Below are positions 17,118-25,853 of a DNA stretch of 64,000 nt, one piece after another; the stretch's first letter is position 1, and each line of letters opens with the position of its first letter. Source of the DNA: Metabacillus sp. B2-18. Lineage in GTDB: Bacteria > Bacillota > Bacilli > Bacillales > Bacillaceae. The translations under genes and the position numbers were made by a program. The stretch spans positions 1,711,501 through 1,775,500 of the forward strand of contig NZ_CP088245.1 in assembly GCF_021117275.1 (NCBI RefSeq). The letters run 5' to 3'. Below the pieces are notes generated by a model. It had not been told where the DNA came from. It worked only from the letters and a program-made list of their open reading frames with translations, and did not search any database.

Positions 17118-18839
17118 CTACTTTACTTTAAAAGAAACGGTTGTGCCTTCATTAAGTTTTGAAGAAATGCGTAGTGTGCTTTCCTCTCCGAGCATGAGCA
17201 AAAGTCTTCGATTCACATTATATAACCCAAAGCCAGTGCCCTGTTTGGACTCAACAATACTTTTTACTAAAGAGTTTAATCGACTAAGCTCAATCCCCTT
17301 TCCATTATCTTCAATTGTTACAAATATGCTAGTACCCTTATGTTTAATAGAAATTTTAATCAAGCAATTTTTATCCAATTCTCTTATGCCATGCTTGATG
17401 GCGTTTTCAACAATTGGTTGTAAAGTTAGAGTTGGAACTTTTTGAGATAAAGCCAGATGATCTATATCATACTTAACGGATAGTCTATCAACAAATCTTG
17501 CTTCCTCGATAGAGAGATATGCCCTTACATGTGCAAGTTCTTCCTCAAGGGTAGTCCATTTTGTCGTTGTTCCTGTAAGATTTTTTCTAAAAAACTGTGA
17601 TAAAGATAAAAGTAACTTTCTTGCTAAGTCAGGGTTTGTCCTAATTAATGAGACAATAATGTTTAATGAATTAAATAAAAAATGAGGACTTATTTGTGCT
17701 TGAAGCACTTTAATTTCTGCTTCGTTTGCTAATTGTTTTGCTTGCTCCGCTTCTGCTATTTCTAATTGGTTGCTAAGCAATGAACTTAACCCACTAATTA
17801 ATTCGATGACTAAATATGAAATGTCTTTTTCAGATTGAAAATAAAATTTTAATGTTCCGATTGTTTCATCCCTTATTTTTAGTGGAGCAATAACAGCAGC
17901 TCCTAATGGACAGTTTTTTTCTTGACAATGAATATCTTCTTGCTTGGCAATTGTGAGCTTTCCATTTTCAATGACTTGTTTTGTTAAGGTTGTTTGAATC
18001 TTTTGATTAGCTTGGTGATGATTATCAGCCATTCCAACATGAGCTAGAATTCTTTCCTGATTTGTTACAGAGATGGCCAAGGCGTCTACCTCTTTTAAAA
18101 TAATTCTACACACAACATCTGCGGTTTGTAACGTTAGTCCATTTCTTAAATAACTAAGAGTTTGCTCCGCTAATCTTAGCGCTTTCTGAGCTTGCAGAGC
18201 ACCAATTTTTTCTTCCTCATTTAATACGTTTCGTATGATAAGAAGAAATATAGCTGATCCAACACCATTTGCAACAATCATTGGTAGGCCAATTGCTTCT
18301 ACAAGCTGTAATGCTTGACTGAACGGTCTTGAAATGAGGAGGATCACAAGCATCTGTATTGTCTCGGCTAAAGCACCAACAACTAATGCAGTTGATAAAT
18401 TTAGACGAGCTTTTTTTCTGTAAAAAAACCCAGATAGAATTCCAGCAAGTATTGCAGATATTCCGCAAGATAAAGAAGTAAATCCGCCGAGAGAATATCG
18501 ATGAATTCCAGCTAATAAACCTGCGCCAATACCGACTTTATAACCACCCAGTAGTCCTGCGATAATAATGCCAATAACTCTTGAATTGGCAATTGCTTCC
18601 TCATTGCCTAGAGCATAGGTCCACCTGTCAAACTGTAAAGAGGTTGAATCAAACGTTATACCAGAATATGTACCAATTATACCAAAAGCACCAAAGAATA
18701 AAATTGCATAGTATTGTTGTTTTCTACTAATTTCGTTACGTTCAATCATATGTCTGAAGAAAGGCAACCTTGTCATAATTAATGCAACAGTAACAATAAT
18801 TCCCAATCTTTCAAGCATCGTTAAAAATAATACAAACAT
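17118..18839 (-). CDS. lytS: LytS-type sensor histidine kinase
   Basis: This 573-residue kinase has the 5TM-5TMR_LYT sensor (about 1-190, six hydrophobic segments, with GIHRYSLGGFTSLSCG), a GAF-like domain (about 215-345, containing CQEKNCPLGAAV), a HisKA-type region with the phosphorylated histidine in ISPHFLFNSLN, and an HATPase domain (QPIVENAIKHGI, VEDNGKGI). The ATG at 18839 is preferred because GAGGTG lies seven bases upstream; an upstream in-frame ATG at 18878 lacks such a site. LytS/BtsS proteins respond to pyruvate, which would fit the nearby cstA. Confidence 0.87.
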   Translation of the reverse strand: MFVLFLTMLERLGIIVTVALIMTRLPFFRHMIERNEISRKQQYYAILFFGAFGIIGTYSGITFDSTSLQFDRWTYALGNEEAIANSRVIGIIIAGLLGGYKVGIGAGLLAGIHRYSLGGFTSLSCGISAILAGILSGFFYRKKARLNLSTALVVGALAETIQMLVILLISRPFSQALQLVEAIGLPMIVANGVGSAIFLLIIRNVLNEEEKIGALQAQKALRLAEQTLSYLRNGLTLQTADVVCRIILKEVDALAISVTNQERILAHVGMADNHHQANQKIQTTLTKQVIENGKLTIAKQEDIHCQEKNCPLGAAVIAPLKIRDETIGTLKFYFQSEKDISYLVIELISGLSSLLSNQLEIAEAEQAKQLANEAEIKVLQAQISPHFLFNSLNIIVSLIRTNPDLARKLLLSLSQFFRKNLTGTTTKWTTLEEELAHVRAYLSIEEARFVDRLSVKYDIDHLALSQKVPTLTLQPIVENAIKHGIRELDKNCLIKISIKHKGTSIFVTIEDNGKGIELSRLNSLVKSIVESKQGTGFGLYNVNRRLLLMLGEESTLRISSKLNEGTTVSFKVK

Positions 18840-18925
18840 GTTTACACACCTCGCTATTATTTGTACATATTTTAGCACAGCTGATAATCGGAAGTAGAGC
18901 TAGTTAATAGCGAAGAGTTTTTAAC

Positions 18926-18954
18926 ATGACAAATTGTTATCGCTTACTTATACT
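18926..18954 (+). promoter_or_regulatory. Promoter of ykpB
   Basis: ATGACA (18926-18931), a 17-bp spacer and TATACT (18949-18954), each hexamer 5 of 6 to consensus, 53 bases before the start codon. Confidence 0.6.
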
Positions 18955-19006
18955 TTAATAAGAAGATTCTATTATAGCAAAATAAGAATACAGAGGAGAG
19001 AACACA

Positions 19007-19921
19007 ATGAAAGTTTTAGTAGTTGGTGCAGGTGCAGTAGGAGGTTATTTTGGAGGGAGACTTCATGAGAAAGGTGTAGATGTGACGTTTTTAGTAAGAG
19101 AAGGGCGTCAAAAGCAATTAAAAGAAAAGGGCTTAAAAATAGAAAGTATTCATGGGAACTACACATTTCAACCAAAAACAGTTTTAACTATGGAATCTGA
19201 AATTGAAGTATATGATGTTATTTTGATTGGTACGAAATCGTATCATTTTAATCAGGCTATACAAGACATTAAACCATTTGTTGGAACTCAGACGACAATC
19301 ATACCAATGTTAAATGGAATTAAACATCTTTATGAACTTCAAACTATGTTTGCAAAAGAACAAATAATAGGTGGCCTTTGCTTTGTAGAATCTACTGTTA
19401 ATGAAGAAGGCACCATCATCCAAACAAGCACAAGTCATGAATTAGTATATGGAGAACTTTCTGGAGAAGAAACCGAAAGAATTATGAAAATAGAAGAAGT
19501 ATTTTCACATACTAAAGCTTCAATTAGAAGAAGTAATACAATTTTACAGGATATGTGGCATAAATATATGTTTATAACTGGATTATCAGGTGTTACCTCG
19601 TTATTTCGATCAAGCATCGGACCAATTCTTAAAACAGAACATGGCTTAGAAATAATTGAAGGATTATTTGCTGAAATTGGTTTTATTATGCGTAAAATGA
19701 ATGCACCAATAGTAGATGGTATTGAAGAGGTTCAGGTAAATAGAGTAAAAGAAATGGATTATACGATGAAGTCATCTATGCAAAGAGATATGGAAAAAGG
19801 CTTTCAAGTTGAAGCAAATCATTTACAAGGCTATCTACTTTCTGAAGCAGAAAAACACAAAGTGAAAACTCCTTATCTGAAAATTGTCTATGCAAACCTT
19901 GAAACCTATGGGAAACAATAA
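19007..19921 (+). CDS. ykpB: Ketopantoate reductase-family protein (YkpB-like)
   Basis: This 304-residue protein has the NADPH-binding GAGAVGGYFGGRL motif (7-19) and the ApbA/PanE C-terminal helical domain (about 175-300). The family reduces 2-dehydropantoate to pantoate for coenzyme A synthesis, but Bacillus species also carry paralogues of unproven role. B. subtilis ykpB occupies the equivalent place after ykpA, which is why this symbol is chosen over panE. The gene has its own promoter and terminator. Confidence 0.85.
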   Translation: MKVLVVGAGAVGGYFGGRLHEKGVDVTFLVREGRQKQLKEKGLKIESIHGNYTFQPKTVLTMESEIEVYDVILIGTKSYHFNQAIQDIKPFVGTQTTIIPMLNGIKHLYELQTMFAKEQIIGGLCFVESTVNEEGTIIQTSTSHELVYGELSGEETERIMKIEEVFSHTKASIRRSNTILQDMWHKYMFITGLSGVTSLFRSSIGPILKTEHGLEIIEGLFAEIGFIMRKMNAPIVDGIEEVQVNRVKEMDYTMKSSMQRDMEKGFQVEANHLQGYLLSEAEKHKVKTPYLKIVYANLETYGKQ

Positions 19922-19938
19922 GAGATTTTGATAGAACA

Positions 19939-19972
19939 AAGGCAAGCACACAAAATGTAATGCTTGCCTTTT
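19939..19972. terminator. Terminator between ykpB and the convergent GTPase gene
   Basis: AAGGCAAGCA (19939-19948) and TGCTTGCCTT (19961-19970) form a 10-bp stem with short T-tracts on both strands. Confidence 0.8.
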
Positions 19973-19975
19973 GAG

Positions 19976-20899
19976 TTAATTAGAGACAATTTCTACTGCA
20001 GCGAGCTGTTGTTTAAGCGTTTCATGATCTAGATTTTCTCCGATAAAAACAAGAGTTTGTTTTCTTTTGATTTGCTCTTTCATATATAACGGCATGCCAT
20101 AAGAGTATTGAAATAGAAAGGACTCTGTAGAATGAGAAAAGGTTATATATCCTTTAATTCGGTAAATAGTATCAGGCATCTCCCTTAGAAATTTCTCAAA
20201 TTGGTCTAAATCAATTGGATTTGTAAAGGTATGAACATAACTTCGTACGTGCAGGTTCTTAGAAACATGTGATTGTTCATGATGTTTTTTTTCGCCTAAT
20301 TGTTTTGGTTGAATAGAAGAGAGTGGTATCTTCGCATGCTCAGTCATGTATAATTTTCCGTTTGGATTTAACCCTTGAATTTCTGCCACTAATTTTGCTT
20401 TTTCATTTTCAGATAGTGAATCTGTTTTATTTAAAAGAACGATATCAGCGTGAGTTACTTGTTCTATTAACAATTTACGCAATTGAATGCTTAGCTTTTC
20501 TTGGTCCTGCCATCTTTTTGCATCTACTAAAGTGATAATGCCCTTAACATCCAGCTTTTCAGCAAAAAGAGGAGATAAACATGCATCAAGTACCTCGATT
20601 GGATGGGCAACCCCAGTAGTTTCAATATAGATTGCGTCCAGCTCATATTCATGAAGCATTTGATTTAGTTGAACCTCAAGCTGACCTTGGATTGTGCAAC
20701 AAACACAACCGTTTAGCAACTCTTTTAAGGGTGTATCCTTAGAAACAGCATCAGAATCAATCGATGTTTCTCCTAGTTCATTCATAATAACAGCTATTTT
20801 TCTATTTTTCTGATGTTCCTGGGTAAGAATGTTTTGAAGAAGTGTCGTTTTTCCTGCTCCAAGGAAACCAGATAATATGTATACGTCAACCTTTTTCAT
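19976..20899 (-). CDS. COG0523 (CobW/ZNG1-type) metal-related GTPase
   Basis: This 307-residue GTPase has P-loop GFLGAGKTTL (11-20), the metal-binding GCVCC motif (64-68), an ETTGVAHP switch segment and NKTD (guanine specificity). A short histidine-containing linker (KKHHEQSH, near 208) precedes the CobW C-terminal domain. COG0523 proteins move zinc or cobalt to client enzymes; the client here is unknown. Its upstream neighbour on the same strand is AmpS, a metal-dependent aminopeptidase. No perfect Zur-box was found upstream. It is shorter than B. subtilis ZagA (YciC). Confidence 0.85.
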   Translation of the reverse strand: MKKVDVYILSGFLGAGKTTLLQNILTQEHQKNRKIAVIMNELGETSIDSDAVSKDTPLKELLNGCVCCTIQGQLEVQLNQMLHEYELDAIYIETTGVAHPIEVLDACLSPLFAEKLDVKGIITLVDAKRWQDQEKLSIQLRKLLIEQVTHADIVLLNKTDSLSENEKAKLVAEIQGLNPNGKLYMTEHAKIPLSSIQPKQLGEKKHHEQSHVSKNLHVRSYVHTFTNPIDLDQFEKFLREMPDTIYRIKGYITFSHSTESFLFQYSYGMPLYMKEQIKRKQTLVFIGENLDHETLKQQLAAVEIVSN

Positions 20900-20984
20900 G
20901 TTAAACTCCTTATCGTGCTTTTTTTATATATTTCCTTTATTAATGGTTTATAAAATTGATACAAGTTTTATCTTATCATAATTA

Positions 20985-21017
20985 AAAGGTCTGACATATT
21001 TAGTCAGACCTTTTTGC
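20985..21017. terminator. Terminator of ampS
   Basis: AAAGGTCTGAC (20985-20995) and GTCAGACCTTT (21003-21013), an 11-bp stem with T-rich flanks on both strands, lies just past the ampS stop. Confidence 0.88.
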
Positions 21018-21028
21018 ATATTTGAAAA

Positions 21029-22261
21029 TTAGAAAGCCCAAGTACCATTGCGGAAGATTGGTTCAGATGTTCCGTCTTCTTTAATACCATCAATGTCCAT
21101 GTTAGCTGCACCAATCATGAAATCAACATGGGTAAGACTGGAGTTTACACCTACTTTTTCAAGCTCCTCACGAGACATTTTCTTTCCGCCCTCAACACAA
21201 AATGCATAACCGTTTCCAATTGCTAAATGGTTAGATGCGTTTTCGTCAAAAAGAGTGTTATAGAAAAGAATACCTGATTGTGAAATAGGTGAATCATGAG
21301 CAACTAAAGCAATTTCACCTAAATAATGTGAACCTTCATCAGTTTCAACAAGTTGCTTTAAGACTGCTTCACCTTTTTCTGCTTTTACTGAAACAATTCT
21401 TCCATCTTCAAAAGTTAGTGAGAAGTTGTCAATTAAATTACCACTATAGCTTAGAGGCTTCGTGCTTTGAACAACACCATTTACGCCGTTACGTAATGGC
21501 ACAGTAAAAACCTCTTCTGTCGGCATATTAGCCATAAAGAAATTTCCTTTTTCGTTCTCACTACCAGCACCAACCCAAGTATGAGTAGGGTGTAATTCAA
21601 TAGTTAGATCTGTACCGTCAGCTTTATAGTGAAGTTTTTTGTATCTTTTATTATTTAAGTAATCTACTTTTGTATGTAATGAATCATTGTGCTGTTTCCA
21701 GGCTTCAACCGGATCGGCTTGATCAATACGAGTTGTTCTGAAAATGGCTTCCCAAAGCTTTTCAACTTGTTTATCTTCACTTTCGTTAGGGAATACCTTT
21801 GCTGCCCATTCCTTAGAAGGTGCTGCAATTACTGTCCAACTAGCCTTATCTGCTTGTAAATAATTTCGGTATTTTGTCAGTGCCATTCCAGCAGCTTTTG
21901 TAGAAGCGGCGATTCTCTTTGGATCTATCCCACTTAAAAGATCAGGATCTGAAGAAATGATTGACATAAAAGCTCCGTCATTTTCAGCCAATGTTTCTAA
22001 GCCTTTTGCTTTCCATTCAGGATAATCACTCAATGCTTCTTCAGATGCAAGTTCAAAACGAGTTCTTGTAATAAAATCGTCATGCCATTCAACATATACA
22101 TTACGCGCACCAGCTTCATAGGCTTTTTTGACAACAAGACGAACAAATTCAAGAACCTCCGTTGATGCGTTAATTGTTAAGTTTTGGTTTGGTTGAATAT
22201 TAACCCCTACACGAACTGCGAGTTCAGCATATTTTTCTAAGTTTTGATTGAAATTACTCAA
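21029..22261 (-). CDS. ampS: Aminopeptidase AmpS (peptidase family M29)
   Basis: This 410-residue cytosolic metallo-aminopeptidase matches the M29 (thermophilic aminopeptidase) family along its length. Conserved segments include DLTIELHPTHTWVGAGSEN, MPTEEVFTVP, GEIALV and the C-terminal SSLTHVDFMIG; together these carry the metal-binding Glu, His and Asp residues. It releases N-terminal residues from peptides in protein turnover. A GGAGGT-type RBS precedes the start. It is a single-gene unit ended by the hairpin at 20985. Confidence 0.9.
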   Translation of the reverse strand: MSNFNQNLEKYAELAVRVGVNIQPNQNLTINASTEVLEFVRLVVKKAYEAGARNVYVEWHDDFITRTRFELASEEALSDYPEWKAKGLETLAENDGAFMSIISSDPDLLSGIDPKRIAASTKAAGMALTKYRNYLQADKASWTVIAAPSKEWAAKVFPNESEDKQVEKLWEAIFRTTRIDQADPVEAWKQHNDSLHTKVDYLNNKRYKKLHYKADGTDLTIELHPTHTWVGAGSENEKGNFFMANMPTEEVFTVPLRNGVNGVVQSTKPLSYSGNLIDNFSLTFEDGRIVSVKAEKGEAVLKQLVETDEGSHYLGEIALVAHDSPISQSGILFYNTLFDENASNHLAIGNGYAFCVEGGKKMSREELEKVGVNSSLTHVDFMIGAANMDIDGIKEDGTSEPIFRNGTWAF

Positions 22262-22434
22262 GAAAAAACCTCCTTCATCCTAGGATGAATATGTAATTAA
22301 TGGAGCTCCTAAAGAAGTTCCTCTTTCATTTTATCAAAACAAATAGAAGAATGAAAAGGTTAACATAATTGATAAGCTAAATTACTTTCAGTTAACAAGT
22401 AAAATGACTACAATATGGATAACGAGGTGATAAC

Positions 22435-23601
22435 GTGAATTATATAGATGAACAATTTATAAAAAATGAAAATCAAAAGCAAATACTTTTAAAAACAGAT
22501 AAGCTAGCAAGAGAATTTGAAACACGTGCAGACCGCTATGATAAAGAAGGTTTATTTCCTTTTGAAAATTTTGATCGTTTAAAAGAAAATGGATATTTAC
22601 ACTTCACCATTCCGAATCACTTGGGAGGGTTAGGGGCAACCTTGTACGAATTTTTATTAGTTCAAGAAAAAATCGCTCAAGGTGATGCAGCAACAGCATT
22701 ATCATTAGGGTGGCATTTGGGTTTAATGATGCATTTAAGAGAAACGGAAAAATGGGAAGAAAATACTTATAATATAATCTGTGAAGAAATAATTTCTTCA
22801 AAAAAACTAATTAACAGTGCTGCAACCGAGCCAAACTCTGGAAGTCCAGCAAGAGGCGGTAAACCTGAAACAATCGCTATTCGAAAAGAAGGACATTGGA
22901 TCATTAATGGTAAAAAAATCTTTACTTCACTAGCTCCGGCACTTGATTATTTTATTGTACCCGCAACAATTGAAGAAACAGGGGAAATTGGTGACTTTTT
23001 AATTCCGAGAGAAGCAAAGGGTGTGGAAATTGAGGAAACTTGGGATACATTAGGTATGCGTGGGACTAGAAGTGACGATCTTATACTAAATGCAGTCAAG
23101 GTTCCATTAGAAGCTTTAGTTGAAAGAAAACAGAAGAAAGAAAGACCTACTGCACAAGGCTGGCTTCTTCATATTCCAGCCTGTTATATAGGCATTGCCA
23201 TATCTGCAAGAAATAAAGCAATAGAATTTGCAAAAACATATCAGCCAACAAGCTTAACTCATCCAATTAAAGATGTGCCTGAAGTACGAAGAAAGGTTGC
23301 TGAAATCGATGTGAAGTTAACCACGGCACGAACACTCATGTATTCAACAGCTGAGAAATGGGATTTGGCAAGTAAGAATGAGCGTGATTCTTTAGCGTAT
23401 GATTTGGCAGTTACAAAAACTGTCGTGACAAATACAGCTGTTGAAGTTGTTGATTTAGCTATGAGGATAGTAGGGGGGCAAAGTCTCTTTAGCTCTAATG
23501 TATTGCAAAGGCATTACCGCGATGTTCGTGCAGGGCTACACAACCCACCTTCTGATGATATAACATATAAAATATTAGGTGACCGTGCATTTAGAGAGTA
23601 A
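22435..23601 (+). CDS. Acyl-CoA dehydrogenase-like flavoprotein (YdbM-like)
   Basis: This 388-residue protein has the acyl-CoA dehydrogenase fold: helical N-terminal domain, a central FAD beta domain (AATEPNSGSPARGG, GKKIFTSLAPALDYF, WDTLGMRGTRSDD) and a helical C-terminal domain ending GGQSLFSSNVLQRHYRDVRA. At the place where true dehydrogenases have GYxxE with the catalytic glutamate, it reads SLFSSN, so the usual base is missing. This places it nearer the DszC/SfnB-type flavin monooxygenases or other non-dehydrogenase members. It resembles B. subtilis YdbM. The start is GTG at 22435 behind GAGGTGA. Confidence 0.82.
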   Translation: MNYIDEQFIKNENQKQILLKTDKLAREFETRADRYDKEGLFPFENFDRLKENGYLHFTIPNHLGGLGATLYEFLLVQEKIAQGDAATALSLGWHLGLMMHLRETEKWEENTYNIICEEIISSKKLINSAATEPNSGSPARGGKPETIAIRKEGHWIINGKKIFTSLAPALDYFIVPATIEETGEIGDFLIPREAKGVEIEETWDTLGMRGTRSDDLILNAVKVPLEALVERKQKKERPTAQGWLLHIPACYIGIAISARNKAIEFAKTYQPTSLTHPIKDVPEVRRKVAEIDVKLTTARTLMYSTAEKWDLASKNERDSLAYDLAVTKTVVTNTAVEVVDLAMRIVGGQSLFSSNVLQRHYRDVRAGLHNPPSDDITYKILGDRAFRE

Positions 23602-23613
23602 TTGTCTAATGAT

Positions 23614-23651
23614 AAAAAAAGGCATTCAAGAAATGATTTTTTCTTGAATGC
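23614..23651 (-). terminator. Hairpin terminator, mainly for the minus-strand small gene
   Basis: GCATTCAAGAA (23622-23632) and TTCTTGAATGC (23641-23651) form an 11-bp stem. The A7 at 23614-23620 gives a T-run on the minus strand; the plus-strand flank is only weakly T-rich. Confidence 0.75.
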
Positions 23652-23672
23652 TTATGTATTATTTGGGTACAT

Positions 23673-23939
23673 TTATACACCTGAGGCTATAGCCATTATA
23701 TAAAGCAAAGCTCCTCCGAATATTAATATACCGGTAACATAGAGATTAATAATCGATCCAATTAATGCCCTTTTTGTTAGCATGGAAACGAAGGAATACG
23801 CAAAACCAAAAAGTAAAACGATGACAAAGACAGGGATCGTATAAGTACCTAATAAACCGCTTAGGAGTAGTAGTAGAGCAAAAGTCAGGAATACAAATGG
23901 AATAATTTGTTGGAATTTAGATATGTCCTTATTTTTCAT
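23673..23939 (-). CDS. Small membrane protein, unrecognised
   Basis: This 88-residue protein, started at the ATG at 23939, has three hydrophobic segments (about 12-28, 33-48, 62-84) and a basic N-terminus (MKNKDISKF). The nearest ribosome-site-like AGAGAGG is about 12 bases from the ATG, longer than usual. It follows the 45-residue gene by 25 bases on the same strand, so the two are probably co-transcribed. No family recognised. Confidence 0.55.
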   Translation of the reverse strand: MKNKDISKFQQIIPFVFLTFALLLLLSGLLGTYTIPVFVIVLLFGFAYSFVSMLTKRALIGSIINLYVTGILIFGGALLYIMAIASGV

Positions 23940-23964
23940 CTTTTTAGTTAACCTCTCTTTTTGA

Positions 23965-24102
23965 TTACTCACCTTGAACTGAAACGATTTCGTTATTTTG
24001 GGATGGGCTACCAGGCATATTTGCCATAGAAACACTCATCCCCCCCATAATGATGACAGCTAATGTTAAACTAATAATGATACGTCTGCTCAGGTCTTTC
24101 AC
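23965..24102 (-). CDS. ykpC: 45-residue secreted or membrane peptide, YkpC-like by position
   Basis: A GTG start at 24102, placed by GGGAGG about nine bases upstream, opens a 45-codon frame. The product has a basic head (MKDLSRR), a hydrophobic stretch of about 18 residues and then SMANMPGSP, which looks like a signal or anchor followed by a short polar tail. In B. subtilis a peptide of similar size, YkpC, lies between ykpB and mreBH, and this gene has the same relation to mreBH. Function unknown. Confidence 0.6.
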   Translation of the reverse strand: MKDLSRRIIISLTLAVIIMGGMSVSMANMPGSPSQNNEIVSVQGE

Positions 24103-24316
24103 ACATGTACCTCCCTTACGATTCAATAATTAGACGGATGGAGTTTGATTAAAGTTTCAGGTAACTGCTAAAAATATACAAAGTTATTACTGTATTACTA
24201 TTAAACCAGATATAATTTATTCAAGAATAAGAGAAATGATGCTGAAAAATATGTTAATTTTGTGTAAATATAAAATTTTGATAAAAGGGTTTAATATTAA
24301 AGCTTTATATATAGAC

Positions 24317-24346
24317 AAAAAGGAAACCTAATTTGGTTTCCTTTTT
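24317..24346 (-). terminator. Terminator of mreBH
   Basis: AAAAAGGAAACC (24317-24328) and GGTTTCCTTTTT (24335-24346), a 12-bp stem whose A/T end gives U-runs on either strand; it follows the mreBH stop on the minus strand. Confidence 0.85.
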
Positions 24347-24349
24347 GCA

Positions 24350-25357
24350 TTATTTTGCTACTTTAACTAATCTATTAATAACTGCGAGTGATCTACCGGT
24401 GCCAATTGCCACTGACTCTAACGGATTTGGAGCAATATGAACAGGTACAATCATTTCGTTACTTATCCATTCCTGTATCCCTTTCATTAGTGAACCACCA
24501 CCTGTTAGAATAACTCCTCGGTCAACAATATCACCACTTAACTCAGGAGGACAGTCTTCAAGTGTAGCTCTTATTGCTTCTAAAATATGAAGTAATGATT
24601 CTTTCATTGCATCCTGCATTTCATTTGACGAAACACTAATTGTTTTAGGTAAACCTGTTACGAGATCTCTGCCTCGTATTTCCATTGTTTCTTTTTCGTG
24701 CTTAATTAGTGCATAGCCGATTTCCATTTTCATTTGTTCAGCAGTTCTCTCACCGATTAGGAGATTATAATTTTTTCTAACATATTGAATAATATCTTCA
24801 TCAAGTTGATCTCCGCCAATTCTGATTGAGTGACATGTTACGATTCCGCCGAACGAGATTATGGCTACTTCTGTTGTTCCCCCTCCAATATCTACTATGA
24901 CATTTGCAATTGGTTCGTCTACAGGAAGATCCGCTCCAATTGCTGCAGCTACAGGCTCCTCAATTAAATGAACTTGCTTTGCTCCTGAACTACGAATAGC
25001 ATCTTGAATTGCTCTTCTTTCAACTGATGTAGCACCTGATGGAGTACAAACAACAACAGTTGGTTTTCTCATAGACATACCAAGCTTTCCTGACGCCTTT
25101 TTCATGACATGTCTTAACATATCCGTTGTGATGTCATAATCTGCTATAACTCCATCCTTTAGAGGTCTTACTGCAATGATTTGTCCAGGTGTTTTTCCAA
25201 TCATACTTTTTGCTTCTGTTCCAACTGCTAATACTTTTTTAGTACTTGTATCTATTGCTACCACAGAAGGCTCATTTAAAATGATACCTTTATTTTTTGT
25301 GTAAACTAAGATATTTGCTGTTCCTAAATCTATTCCAATTTCAGTAGTAGAAAACAT
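24350..25357 (-). CDS. mreBH: MreBH, actin-like cell-shape protein
   Basis: This 335-residue actin homologue has the phosphate-1 motif [14 protein letters not shown] (6-19), the phosphate-2 motif [15 protein letters not shown] (near 152) and the adenosine motif [11 protein letters not shown] (near 285). It polymerises under the membrane and guides peptidoglycan synthesis, in B. subtilis with the LytE hydrolase. Length and position after ykpB/ykpC point to MreBH and not MreB or Mbl. A C-run about 66 bases upstream could be part of a sigma-I-type promoter. Confidence 0.88.
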   Translation of the reverse strand: MFSTTEIGIDLGTANILVYTKNKGIILNEPSVVAIDTSTKKVLAVGTEAKSMIGKTPGQIIAVRPLKDGVIADYDITTDMLRHVMKKASGKLGMSMRKPTVVVCTPSGATSVERRAIQDAIRSSGAKQVHLIEEPVAAAIGADLPVDEPIANVIVDIGGGTTEVAIISFGGIVTCHSIRIGGDQLDEDIIQYVRKNYNLLIGERTAEQMKMEIGYALIKHEKETMEIRGRDLVTGLPKTISVSSNEMQDAMKESLLHILEAIRATLEDCPPELSGDIVDRGVILTGGGSLMKGIQEWISNEMIVPVHIAPNPLESVAIGTGRSLAVINRLVKVAK

Positions 25358-25853
25358 AACCTAAAAAACCTCTTTCCTTTATTAACGTTATTTATAGAAT
25401 TTGTTGAATATTGTTGGTTTTTGGGGGCTGTTATCAATATGAAAAGAGATCGTCATCTTTTTGTCATATAAGTGTTTAGATGATTTTTAAATATAATATC
25501 TTTATTGAATAAAAGCTTTAAAGTGAAAATGAATATATTTAAGGTTGAAAATTTGCTAATTTGGATGTGTTTTTGATGAGTGGACATTTTTATTGGTAGA
25601 AAATCTTACAAAAACCTTTATTTATAAGGGGTTTTGCTCTGTGTGCAGTAGGGGTAAAATGACCTATTTTCATTTTGTGTATTGGGAAAATGGACTTATT
25701 TTAATTTTCAGAAAATAGAATTTTCGGACTATTTATTATATTCATATAAAGATTATAATAGTTATGTAGTTATAATAATTTTTAGTAGAAAAGTATTTTG
25801 AAGTTACAAAGTTCCATCTTGCAATGCTTTCTATTAAAAGAAGGGGGATTAAA
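25358..25853. other. Gene-free region between mreBH and inhA
   Basis: This AT-rich 496-base divergent region holds the mreBH promoter on the minus strand (a C5 run at 25423-25427) and the inhA leader on the plus strand. An imperfect inverted repeat spans 25611-25635 (AAAACC... with ...GGGGTTTT). A TATAAT-like element lies near 25751-25760, without a convincing -35. No open frame with a ribosome site was seen apart from the inhA start. Confidence 0.6.

Noticed and set aside
20900-20990. Zur-box upstream of the COG0523 gene
   Set aside because: AT-rich stretch has no match close to TCGTAATnATTACGA.
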